A DNA stretch of 18,657 bases from Planctomycetota bacterium. GTDB taxonomy: Bacteria; Planctomycetota; GCA-002687715; DRQF01. Below the pieces are notes generated by a model. It worked only from the letters and a program-made list of their open reading frames with translations, did not search any database and was not told the DNA's origin. Where the stretch lies: NCBI GenBank assembly GCA_015485455.1, contig WFTN01000510.1:1-18657 (forward strand), read 5' to 3'. Made by a program: the position numbers and the translations under genes. Below are positions 1-6,470 of this stretch, piece after piece (within the stretch, counting starts at the first letter, position 1; each line of letters starts with the position of its first letter).

Positions 1-9
1 CACAACACA

Positions 10-113
10 GCCAGGGGTGGCAGAGTGTTCGTAATCAAAGAAGTCGCCCTGCTACGACCACGTGGTCGTGAGGGGCGACTGATGCAGAGTACGGGCGCTA
101 TGCCACCCCTGGC
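10..113 (+). ncRNA. Long structured hairpin, candidate non-coding RNA
   Basis: An almost continuous imperfect palindrome of 104 nt. Positions 10-22 pair perfectly with 101-113 (13 bp). After a G23/A100 mismatch the helix continues from 24-36 to 87-99 with one A34/G89 mismatch. Next comes an internal loop (37-41 and 81-86), then 42-49 pairs with 73-80 (8 bp), and a tip 54-59/64-69 closes the loop at 60-63. Bases 26/97, 28/95, 29/94 and 50/72 are U-G wobbles if the plus strand is transcribed but A-C mismatches if the minus strand is, which favours a plus-strand RNA. Within the internal loop G40/A82 and A41/G81 could form tandem sheared G-A pairs. I do not recognise the family: SRP, tmRNA and tRNA signatures are absent. 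It lies 33 bp past the 3' end of the convergent pckA gene, so a DNA hairpin or bidirectional terminator is an alternative, though no T-run follows on either side. Confidence 0.45.
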
Positions 114-146
114 GGCCGCGAGATCGTGAATTATTCGGGTTAGCTC

Positions 147-1799
147 TTAGAGAACGGCCTTGATGCCCAATTTCCCAAAGTTCTTGTCGGCGTAGTTTTT
201 GCGGAACATGTCACGGAGCTTGACGGCTGCCGCGTCATAGGCATCCCCGTCATCCCAGGTATTCTTGGGATTCAGGATCTCTGAGGGGACGTCTGGGCAT
301 GACGTTGGCATGCTCAGGTTAAGCACCGGGTGCTTTTCGGTTTCCACAGTGTCCAGATCCCCACGCAAGGCCGCGTTGAGCAGCGCACGGGTATGTTTGA
401 TGGAAATACGAGATCCGGTGCCATAAGCCCCGCCACTCCAGCCGGTATTGAGAAGAATACAACGGGCATCGGCATCTTTCATCTTGGCAGCCAAGAGCTC
501 AGCATAGACCGATGGGTGCCGCGCCATGAAAGGGGCGCCAAAACAGGCACTGAAGGCCGCTTGAGGCTCGGTGACACCCACTTCTGTTCCGGCGAGCTTG
601 GAGGTGAACCCGGAGACGAAGTGGTACATCACTTCATCAGGGGTCAAGATCGAAACGGGAGGCAAAACTCCGAAGGCATCGGCAGTCAACAGGACAATGG
701 TCTTTGGCACTGGCCCACGAGAGCCTGCAGCAACCATAGGATTGCATTCCAGCCCATAAGCGAAACGGGTGTTTTCGGTGAGGCTGTTATCGGTGAGATC
801 CAGCTCCTGAGGATCCGTCTCGTTCAGGGGCTTTCCAGGAAGAGGTGGCACATTCTCAATCAAAGTGCAGGACATAGACATGGCCTTAGCAATGACTGGC
901 TCTGCCTCTTTGTCGAGATCAATCAGCTTAGCGTAGCAACCATCTTCGAAGTTGGAGATCGCGTTGTCAGTCCAACCGATTTCGTCGTCACCGATCAAAT
1001 TCCGCTCAGGATCCGCTGAGAGCGTGGTCTTGCCCGTGCCGGACAAGCCGAAGAGGATAGCGCTATCCCCATCGACACCGACATTGGCGGAGCAGTGCAT
1101 AGGCAAGAAGCCCATATCCGGAAGCATATAGTTCAAAACGGTGAAGAGAGTTTTCTTGTTGGAGCCACAGTAATCGTTAGGGCCGCAGATCAAGGCAACA
1201 CGGCGCTTCATGTCAATGATCAGAGCGTTGTCGCTGTTACTGCCATCACGCTCGGGATCGCATTTAAAGCTGGGGGCGTTCAAAAGTGTCCAACGTCGCC
1301 CGTCTTCGTCTTGAATCCCTTTTACGTCTTTCGGGAACATCGTGTGGACGAACAAGGCGTGGGTGGCGTATTCGCCAACGAAACGAAATGGCAGGGCATA
1401 CTCAGGGTCGCTGCCAGCGTAGACGTCTTTAACAAATAGCTTGGCACCCTTGGCATTCAGATGTTCTACAACCCGACCCAAGAGAGCTTCGTAGGCTGCT
1501 GGATCGTACTTCTGGAAATCCTTCTTCCACCAAATTGTTTCTTCGAACTCAGGATAAGCCGCTGCAAAAGTATCTTTGGTGCGGCGACCGGTGGATCCTG
1601 GGTCTGTGTAGTAGATCAGCGGACCTTCGTCGCCGAGCTTTGTGGCATAGCACTTTTGGTCATCCCAGCCGCCATCGACCTTGGTCCGGCCGCGATCATT
1701 CTCGATCGCCGCGTGAAACAAAGCCTTCTTGTCCAAATTGTATTCGTAGGAGCAGTTCTTCAGTCCGAAGAGCTCTTCAAGTTGATTGGCAAAATCCAT
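147..1799 (-). CDS. pckA: Phosphoenolpyruvate carboxykinase (ATP)
   Basis: Converts oxaloacetate plus ATP to phosphoenolpyruvate, CO2 and ADP in the cytoplasm, the entry step of gluconeogenesis. The 550-residue product has the P-loop GLSGTGKT at 251-258 with Lys257, and the metal-binding set Lys216, His235 (in MHCSANVG) and Asp272 (in IGDDE). These sit at a constant +3 offset from E. coli Lys254, Lys213, His232 and Asp269, which makes the ATP-type assignment firm. The substrate-binding loop reads TGRRTKD at 70-76 instead of the usual TGRSPKD, and GEMKK is GSNKK, so this is a divergent branch of the family. The reading frame is open up to an ATG at 1871, which would add 24 polar residues. I prefer the ATG at 1797-1799, because a GAGCGAG stretch lies upstream and the length matches the family. 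The gene is divergent from the Mo-hydroxylase operon, and a fair promoter lies at 1917-1944. Confidence 0.95.
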   Translation of the reverse strand: MDFANQLEELFGLKNCSYEYNLDKKALFHAAIENDRGRTKVDGGWDDQKCYATKLGDEGPLIYYTDPGSTGRRTKDTFAAAYPEFEETIWWKKDFQKYDPAAYEALLGRVVEHLNAKGAKLFVKDVYAGSDPEYALPFRFVGEYATHALFVHTMFPKDVKGIQDEDGRRWTLLNAPSFKCDPERDGSNSDNALIIDMKRRVALICGPNDYCGSNKKTLFTVLNYMLPDMGFLPMHCSANVGVDGDSAILFGLSGTGKTTLSADPERNLIGDDEIGWTDNAISNFEDGCYAKLIDLDKEAEPVIAKAMSMSCTLIENVPPLPGKPLNETDPQELDLTDNSLTENTRFAYGLECNPMVAAGSRGPVPKTIVLLTADAFGVLPPVSILTPDEVMYHFVSGFTSKLAGTEVGVTEPQAAFSACFGAPFMARHPSVYAELLAAKMKDADARCILLNTGWSGGAYGTGSRISIKHTRALLNAALRGDLDTVETEKHPVLNLSMPTSCPDVPSEILNPKNTWDDGDAYDAAAVKLRDMFRKNYADKNFGKLGIKAVL

Positions 1800-1916
1800 G
1801 AGAATTCTCGCTCTATTTTGTGAATTCGAATTGCGCTGGGGCGAAATCTCGTCATTCCTGCTGGCAAGCATGGGCCACGGAGAGCAAGAAACGAGACGAT
1901 TCGTCGAAGCCGATGA

Positions 1917-1944
1917 ATTCTACTGAGATACATGGCAGATTCAA
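1917..1944 (-). promoter_or_regulatory. Candidate sigma70-type promoter for pckA
   Basis: Read on the minus strand there is TTGAAT (1939-1944), a 16-nt spacer, and TAGAAT (1917-1922). Four of six and five of six bases match the E. coli consensus. The implied start near 1910 leaves a leader of about 110 nt before the preferred ATG at 1799 and would also include the alternative ATG at 1871. Promoter rules in this phylum are poorly known, so this is a sequence match only. Confidence 0.35.
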
Positions 1945-2030
1945 CGGACGCACCATCCTTTGACTTCGGGAACAAATCCCTAAACCCGTTGCAGCAAAAC
2001 CCTTACAAAAACGACACGAACTTCCATCCT

Positions 2031-2040
2031 CTGGTAGAAT
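2031..2040 (+). promoter_or_regulatory. Candidate extended -10 promoter for the Mo-hydroxylase operon
   Basis: TGGTAGAAT (2032-2040) resembles an extended -10 element: TG, one base, then TAGAAT. No good -35 hexamer sits 16-18 nt upstream. It would start transcription near 2047, about 80 nt before the chosen ATG at 2126 and upstream of the alternative ATG at 2060. Confidence 0.25.
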
Positions 2041-2113
2041 CATCGCTCAATATGAACAATTGTCCGTGGATATGAAAACGAAGCACTTTCTTGGTGAAAA
2101 TGGGCCAATTCGA

Positions 2114-2119
2114 AGAGGA
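2114..2119 (+). promoter_or_regulatory. Ribosome binding site that sets the start of the [2Fe-2S] subunit
   Basis: AGAGGA lies 6 nt before the ATG at 2126. The in-frame ATG at 2060 has no comparable site and would put 22 extra residues before the Tat signal, so 2126 is the better start. Confidence 0.6.
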
Positions 2120-2125
2120 ACGACC

Positions 2126-2761
2126 ATGAGTCGAGACAACAAAGCAACAGAAGAAACCCAGGGCGTCACCCGCCGGGGCTTTCTCAAAGGAGCCAGCTTC
2201 GCAGCAGCCGCTGTGGGTACTGGTTCACTCCTTCCCCCACCCCAGACTGCAAGCTCTCAAAATGAAGAAGAAGTTCTGATCTTGGGAACAGAGGAAACCA
2301 AGATCGCATTGACCATCAATGGCGAGAACATCTCCACCGAGGCCAGTCCGTCGACGACACTCTTGGACCTCATCCGTGGCCCCCTTGACTTGACCGGCTC
2401 CAAACGAGTCTGCGATCGAGGAAGTTGTGGAGCTTGCACGGTTTTAGTGGATGGCAAACCAATCTGTTCTTGCAGCTACTTAGCCCTCGATGCCCAAGGT
2501 AAAAACATTCAAACCGTCGAAGGGTTAATGGTGGGCGACAAGCTCAGCCCACTTCAAAATTCATTCGTCTCATGTGATGCCCTCCAATGTGGATTTTGCA
2601 CTCCTGGCATGTTGATGTCATGCACAGCCCTCTTGGAGAAAAATCCAAATCCCAACCGAGAAGAAATCGCCAAGGGAATCAGTGGCAACCTCTGTCGCTG
2701 TGGGACTTACCAGAACATCTTCGAAGCTGTTCACAAGGCGGCCACAGGAGGTGGAAAATGA
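2126..2761 (+). CDS. Tat-exported [2Fe-2S] subunit of a xanthine dehydrogenase/aldehyde oxidase-family enzyme
   Basis: Small electron-transfer subunit that passes electrons from the Mo cofactor to FAD through two [2Fe-2S] clusters. The product has 211 residues. It opens with a twin-arginine signal (TRRGFLKG, Arg16-Arg17, then an alanine-rich stretch and a likely cleavage near residue 40-45), so the folded enzyme is probably exported by Tat. The plant-ferredoxin-type cluster uses Cys96, Cys101, Cys104 and Cys116. The C-terminal helical domain holds the second cluster with Cys155, Cys158, Cys190 and Cys192 (CGFC, then CRCG), with the canonical spacing of 31 residues between Cys158 and Cys190. 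The stop overlaps the start of the Mo subunit in an ATGA, which implies translational coupling. The layout recalls PaoA of the periplasmic aldehyde oxidoreductase PaoABC. Substrate cannot be told from this subunit. Confidence 0.93.
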   Translation: MSRDNKATEETQGVTRRGFLKGASFAAAAVGTGSLLPPPQTASSQNEEEVLILGTEETKIALTINGENISTEASPSTTLLDLIRGPLDLTGSKRVCDRGSCGACTVLVDGKPICSCSYLALDAQGKNIQTVEGLMVGDKLSPLQNSFVSCDALQCGFCTPGMLMSCTALLEKNPNPNREEIAKGISGNLCRCGTYQNIFEAVHKAATGGGK

Positions 2762-5046
2762 GTAAGAATGCCGACAAAGTCAAAATCACTGTAGGTTTCG
2801 AAGATCACCTGAAGGAAATCTCTGTCAAGATCAACGACAACGATGTCCTCCCCTATCAACCGACTGACTCCTTCGATGAAGTCGGCCAAGATCGAGACCG
2901 TTTGGATGCCATTGCCAAAGTCACCGGCGCCGCCCGGTATACCTTTGATCGTAAGTTAGATGGCATGGTCTATGGACGAATTTTGCGCTCACCCCACCCC
3001 CATGCCAAAGTACTTTCCATCGACTCCACGGTGGCCAAGAAAATGCCCGGTGTCAAAGCAATTATCGAATTCCATGAGGTCTTTCGCACCCGGGCTGTGC
3101 GCTACGTCGGCGAAGGTGTGGCCGCAGTCGCGGCGGAAACAGAGGCCCAAGCCGAAGCCGCCATACGCGCCCTCAAGGTCGACTATGAAGTCCTTCCTTT
3201 TGCTGTAACCAAAGAAGATGCCATGGCCGAAGGCGCCCCAGCGGTCGCTTCTCCCAATAGCAGCAATGTGATCGCCCCCAGAGCTTGGGGACGTAGCGAA
3301 AAAGAGCAACAAGCCCACCTCGAAGATCAAAAAGCAGAAACCGACGAAGCCTTCGCCGAAGTGAAACACGTCGTTTCGGGCAACTTCTCCACCCAGGTTC
3401 AAGTCCACAACGCCTTAGAAACGCATGGTGTCGTTTGCCATTGGCAGGGAGAAAACCTCAAGATCTATGCTTCCACCCAAGGAACATTCTCTTGCCGCGG
3501 CCAGGCCACCAGCTCGAGAGGGCCGATCAAAGCCCGCAATGCTCGGGTTTTGTCGGAATACGTTGGTGGGGGTTTTGGAGCTAAGTTCGGCCTGCGCCGC
3601 GAAGGTGTCGCCGCTGCGATTTTAGCGAAGAAAGCCAAACGCCCGGTTCATCTGATGCTCAATCGACGAGAAGAGCAAACAGACGCTGGCAATCGCCCAG
3701 ATTCTTATCAAGAGCTGAAACTTGGGCTCGACTCCAAAGGCCGTATCCAGGTCATGCGGGCCCATAGCTGGGGAACAGCCGGCCCGGGACGCAGTGGTGC
3801 CGGTGCCAGAAATAGCATCATCTACAATATCCCCAAGATCGACAAAGTTGAGTACAACGTCAGGACCAACTGTGGGGAAGCTCGAGCCATGCGTGCTCCG
3901 GGTTTTCCTCAAGGAGCCTTTGCCTTGGAAAGCCTCTTAGACATGGCCGCAGACGAGGTTGGTATCGATCCGGTGGAGTTGCGCAAGCGAAATGATTCTC
4001 ATCCGATCCGCTTAGCTGAATATGACATGGGTGCCAAAATGATCGGCTGGCGCAAGAACCGCAATCGTAACCCCGGTGGCGGAAAAGGGGCAATCAAGCG
4101 GGGCTTGGGCTGCGCATCCAATGAGTGGTTCGCTGCTGGAGGCCGGGGGGCAGCCTGCCTCATTCGTGTGAACAAGAACGGCCATGTTGAGGTCAGAAGC
4201 GGTGGCCAAGATATCGGCACTGGACTGCGCACGATCATGGCCCAAGTGGCGGCTGAAGAGTTAGGACTTGGTATCAGCGACATCGAAACCTTCATCGGCG
4301 ACACCAACGATCCACGATGCCCGGGCTCTGGAGGTTCGACAACAACACCTTCGTTGATGCCAGCCGTTCGAATCGCTGCTCACAGAATGGCCCAAGAACT
4401 TCTCACTTTGGTAGCCGAAAAACTGAAGTGGGACATAGAAAAGCTGACCTTCAAGAAAGGTGCCGTCGTTCGAAAAGACGACAAGAAACTTAAAAAGACA
4501 GTGACTTTCAAACAGGTCTGTGCCCTCATCGAAGGAGAAGTACTGGAGATCAACGAGAAACGCCTCGCTAACTATGGCGGTTTCTCCAGCACCAATAGCG
4601 GCGTTCAGTTCGCCGACGTCGAAGTGGACACCCAAACGGGCGTGGTCCGCGTCAAGCGCATGGTTGCCGTCCAAGATTCTGGTGTCATCTTGAATACGAA
4701 AACGGCAGAGAGCCAAGTACGGGGGGCGATCATTCAAGGAGTTAGCTACGCTCTCTTCGAAAATCGCGTCATGGATCGACAAAAGGGCCACATGCTCAAC
4801 GCCGACCTAGAGAATTACAAAATCGCCGGGGCCTTGGAGTGCCCTGAAATTGAAGTGAAACTTCTCAACGTATTCAACGGTAAGAACAACACCAGCTCTA
4901 TGGGTATCGGCGAACCGCCCATCATTGCCACAGCAGGAGCCATCGCCAATGCCGTGGCCAATGCCATTGGTGTCCGGGTCATGTCTATTCCGATCACACC
5001 GAAAAAGGTCTTGGAGGCCCTGAAGAACAAGGGGAAAAGAAAATGA
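2758..5046 (+). CDS. Molybdopterin-binding catalytic subunit, xanthine dehydrogenase/aldehyde oxidase family
   Basis: Catalytic large subunit of 762 residues carrying the Mo-molybdopterin centre, which hydroxylates aldehydes or N-heterocycles using water. Recognisable elements are: an N-terminal a/b-hammerhead region (DAIAKVTGAARYTFD near 50-65); GGGFGAKFG at 270-278, a variant of the GGGFGGK cofactor motif; MRAPGFPQGAFALE starting at 378; a GGQDIGTGLRT motif near 480; and GIGEPP with the predicted catalytic base Glu719. The QDIGTG and GIGEPP forms suit the PaoC/YagR-like branch better than classical xanthine dehydrogenase, but the substrate is unknown. The ATG at 2758 is preceded by GGAGG (2747-2751) and overlaps the previous stop. 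The upstream in-frame codons from 2587 lie inside the previous gene and are not used. There is no signal peptide of its own, so it probably travels with the Tat-tagged small subunit. Confidence 0.93.
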   Translation: MSKNADKVKITVGFEDHLKEISVKINDNDVLPYQPTDSFDEVGQDRDRLDAIAKVTGAARYTFDRKLDGMVYGRILRSPHPHAKVLSIDSTVAKKMPGVKAIIEFHEVFRTRAVRYVGEGVAAVAAETEAQAEAAIRALKVDYEVLPFAVTKEDAMAEGAPAVASPNSSNVIAPRAWGRSEKEQQAHLEDQKAETDEAFAEVKHVVSGNFSTQVQVHNALETHGVVCHWQGENLKIYASTQGTFSCRGQATSSRGPIKARNARVLSEYVGGGFGAKFGLRREGVAAAILAKKAKRPVHLMLNRREEQTDAGNRPDSYQELKLGLDSKGRIQVMRAHSWGTAGPGRSGAGARNSIIYNIPKIDKVEYNVRTNCGEARAMRAPGFPQGAFALESLLDMAADEVGIDPVELRKRNDSHPIRLAEYDMGAKMIGWRKNRNRNPGGGKGAIKRGLGCASNEWFAAGGRGAACLIRVNKNGHVEVRSGGQDIGTGLRTIMAQVAAEELGLGISDIETFIGDTNDPRCPGSGGSTTTPSLMPAVRIAAHRMAQELLTLVAEKLKWDIEKLTFKKGAVVRKDDKKLKKTVTFKQVCALIEGEVLEINEKRLANYGGFSSTNSGVQFADVEVDTQTGVVRVKRMVAVQDSGVILNTKTAESQVRGAIIQGVSYALFENRVMDRQKGHMLNADLENYKIAGALECPEIEVKLLNVFNGKNNTSSMGIGEPPIIATAGAIANAVANAIGVRVMSIPITPKKVLEALKNKGKRK

Positions 5047-6023
5047 AATCATTCAAGATGGCCATGCCCAAGACACTGGAAGGTGCTGTCAAAGTCTTGG
5101 GTTTCGACTTCGAGAAACGGCAGTTGATGGCGGGAGGGACTGACCTTCTGGGCTGTGTGAAGGAACACATTGCTGAACCGGAAGTTGTCGTCAATCTCAA
5201 AGGAATCCCTCACCTCACGGACGTGGTCAAGACCGAAACTGGTGTCGAGATCGGCGCTCTCGTGAAGCTCGACGATTTGGCCAACAACAAGGAAATCCAG
5301 CAAAGATGGCCAGCTTTGGCCCAAGCCATCGCACAAACCGCGACCCCACAGATTCGCAATGTCGGGACGGTGGGAGGCAACCTCTGCCAACGCCCCCGTT
5401 GTTGGTACTACCGCGACGAGAATTACCACTGTTCCAAAAAAGGGGGCAGTACTTGCTACGCCTTGGAAGGCGAAAATGAATACCACGCGATTTTCGAAAC
5501 GGGCCTTTGCCAAATCGTGCATCCATCTAACATGGCCGGTCCTCTCATTGCCTATGACGCCCTGGCAGAGATTCAAAGCCCACAAGGCACACGTCAAGTT
5601 CGATTGGAGAAATTCTTCATATCTCCCGACATGAATATCGAACGGGAAAACATTCTTAAGCCCAATGAGATCTTGAGCAAGATCCTCATCCCCAACTCCT
5701 CTGCCAACAAGAATTCTTGCTACTACGAAACACGAGAAAAACAGTCTTTTGACTGGGCTCTCTGTGGCACCTCCGTCAGCCTCAAACTCAATGGCAAGAT
5801 GATTCAAGAAGCCCGAGTTGTTCTCAACGCCATTGCCCCCCGCCCCATCCGACGCCTTGATTTGGAGGCGGCCCTCACGGGAAAGAAGGTTTCCAAAAGA
5901 CTGTTCAAGAAGGTGGCAGATATGGCTGTCCAAGGGGCCACACCTTTGTCCAAGAATTCCTACAAGATAGAACTTCTGAAGGTCGTGATAGAACGCTGCC
6001 TTTCGGAAGCAACGGAGGCATAA
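5043..6023 (+). CDS. FAD-binding subunit with a four-cysteine (probable [4Fe-4S]) insertion
   Basis: Medium subunit of the same Mo hydroxylase, 326 residues, CoxM/PaoB type. FAD-binding motifs are AGGTDL at 30-35 and TPQIRNVGTVGGNL at 101-114. Immediately after comes a stretch not present in ordinary xanthine dehydrogenase, with Cys115, Cys120, Cys130 and Cys138. Such an insertion is known to hold an extra [4Fe-4S] cluster in PaoB and in the beta subunit of 4-hydroxybenzoyl-CoA reductase. Exact ligands here are my inference, and Cys156 is another candidate. The C-terminal CO-dehydrogenase flavoprotein-like domain runs from about 215 to the end. The start overlaps the Mo-subunit stop in an ATGA, with AAGGGG upstream. 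Gene order (FeS, Mo, FAD) differs from paoABC (FeS, FAD, Mo). Confidence 0.92.
   Translation: MKSFKMAMPKTLEGAVKVLGFDFEKRQLMAGGTDLLGCVKEHIAEPEVVVNLKGIPHLTDVVKTETGVEIGALVKLDDLANNKEIQQRWPALAQAIAQTATPQIRNVGTVGGNLCQRPRCWYYRDENYHCSKKGGSTCYALEGENEYHAIFETGLCQIVHPSNMAGPLIAYDALAEIQSPQGTRQVRLEKFFISPDMNIERENILKPNEILSKILIPNSSANKNSCYYETREKQSFDWALCGTSVSLKLNGKMIQEARVVLNAIAPRPIRRLDLEAALTGKKVSKRLFKKVADMAVQGATPLSKNSYKIELLKVVIERCLSEATEA
6014..6018 (+). promoter_or_regulatory. Ribosome binding site of the small cysteine-rich gene
   Basis: A perfect GGAGG sits 6 nt before the ATG at 6025. It falls inside the last codons of the FAD subunit, which supports the short downstream frame as a real, co-translated gene. 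Confidence 0.6.
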
Positions 6024-6024
6024 A

Positions 6025-6264
6025 ATGACGAAGAAATCACAATCCCAATTTTTGCCCCCAGACATCTGCCCAATTCTGCAGACCAAGTCCATGGCACTCA
6101 ATACCCACTATGAAGCCACGGAGTTCGAGGCTCGGGCTCAATCGAACGTGGCCATATTCTATTGCATGCAAACCATGACAGCCTTTGGCCCGGATGACGA
6201 AGATGTGGGCCCGGCAGAATGCCGTAAACATCGAGGATGCTGGTGTGGCGACCCTGAGATTTAG
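6025..6264 (+). CDS. Small cysteine-rich protein of unknown function, last gene of the Mo-hydroxylase operon
   Basis: A 79-residue protein I do not recognise. It starts one base after the stop of the FAD subunit and has a perfect GGAGG at ideal spacing, so it is almost certainly translated with the operon. Five cysteines stand at 15, 47, 66, 72 and 74. The last three form a tight C-x5-C-x-C cluster in CRKHRGCWCG, preceded by an acidic GPDDEDVGP run. There is no signal peptide or membrane segment, so if translated it stays in the cytoplasm. A role in cluster or cofactor insertion, or as a small electron carrier, would suit its position, but that is inference from context only. The overlapping frame at 6185-6382 has no ribosome binding site and is not supported. 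Confidence 0.72.
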   Translation: MTKKSQSQFLPPDICPILQTKSMALNTHYEATEFEARAQSNVAIFYCMQTMTAFGPDDEDVGPAECRKHRGCWCGDPEI

Positions 6265-6292
6265 GGGAGCCCCTGCTGCCATCATCGATCAT

Positions 6293-6323
6293 TTGCTGTT
6301 TGAGAAGCAAAAAAGTGTATATT
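6293..6323 (+). promoter_or_regulatory. Weak promoter candidate before the secreted-protein gene
   Basis: TTGCTG (6293-6298) is followed at 17 nt by TGTATA (6316-6321), or at 19 nt by TATATT (6318-6323). It lies in the 206-bp gap after the Mo-hydroxylase operon, about 145 bp before the ATG at 6471. No terminator with a T-run was found in the gap, so read-through from the operon is possible. Confidence 0.22.
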
Positions 6324-6470
6324 GGATCGTTACATCAGTACATGACTGTCGCTTTCATATGACCAAGAGATTCATTGCCTAACGCCCATATGTGCAATGT
6401 ATTTCTTGGCAACGACTTAACACCGATGTGACGAACTAAATGTCGGCCGATGCGCCGAGTAGGATCTGCC

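Larger units (their letters stand above)
1800..2125. other. Divergent intergenic region between pckA and the Mo-hydroxylase operon
   Basis: A stretch of 326 bp between two divergent starts. It holds one promoter-like pair for each direction (1917-1944 minus, 2031-2040 plus). I found no convincing operator palindrome, riboswitch or small gene. Short open frames on the minus strand across this region look like chance. Part of it (1800-1871) could be coding if pckA starts at the upstream ATG. Confidence 0.5.

Noticed and set aside
14..109. tRNA-like acceptor match (GGGGTGG with CCACCCC)
   Set aside because: No T-arm with TTCRA, no anticodon arm and no D-arm fit between the pairs; the segment folds as one long hairpin instead.
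10..113. SRP (4.5S) RNA, because of its length and hairpin shape
   Set aside because: The conserved apical GGAAGGAAGCAGCC-type region is absent; the tip is a perfect 16-base palindrome.
1..146. Rho-independent terminator of pckA or integron attC site
   Set aside because: No T-run follows the hairpin on either strand, and the flanks do not give the complementary RYYYAAC/GTTRRRY boxes of an attC site.
330..1019. 229-codon plus-strand frame inside pckA
   Set aside because: It is a shadow of the pckA reading frame, with no start site support.
4261..4791. 176-codon minus-strand frame inside the Mo subunit gene
   Set aside because: It is a shadow frame; the opposite strand encodes conserved Mo-hydroxylase motifs.
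5049..6101. 350-codon open frame on the minus strand
   Set aside because: It lies wholly opposite the FAD subunit and small gene, has no ribosome binding site or recognisable motif, and is explained by codon bias of the real genes.
6264..6273. GGGGAGCCCC just after the small gene as a terminator
   Set aside because: The loop would be only two bases and no T-run follows.
6185..6382. 65-codon frame overlapping the small cysteine-rich gene
   Set aside because: It has no ribosome binding site and shows no motif; the frame at 6025 has ideal spacing and operon linkage.
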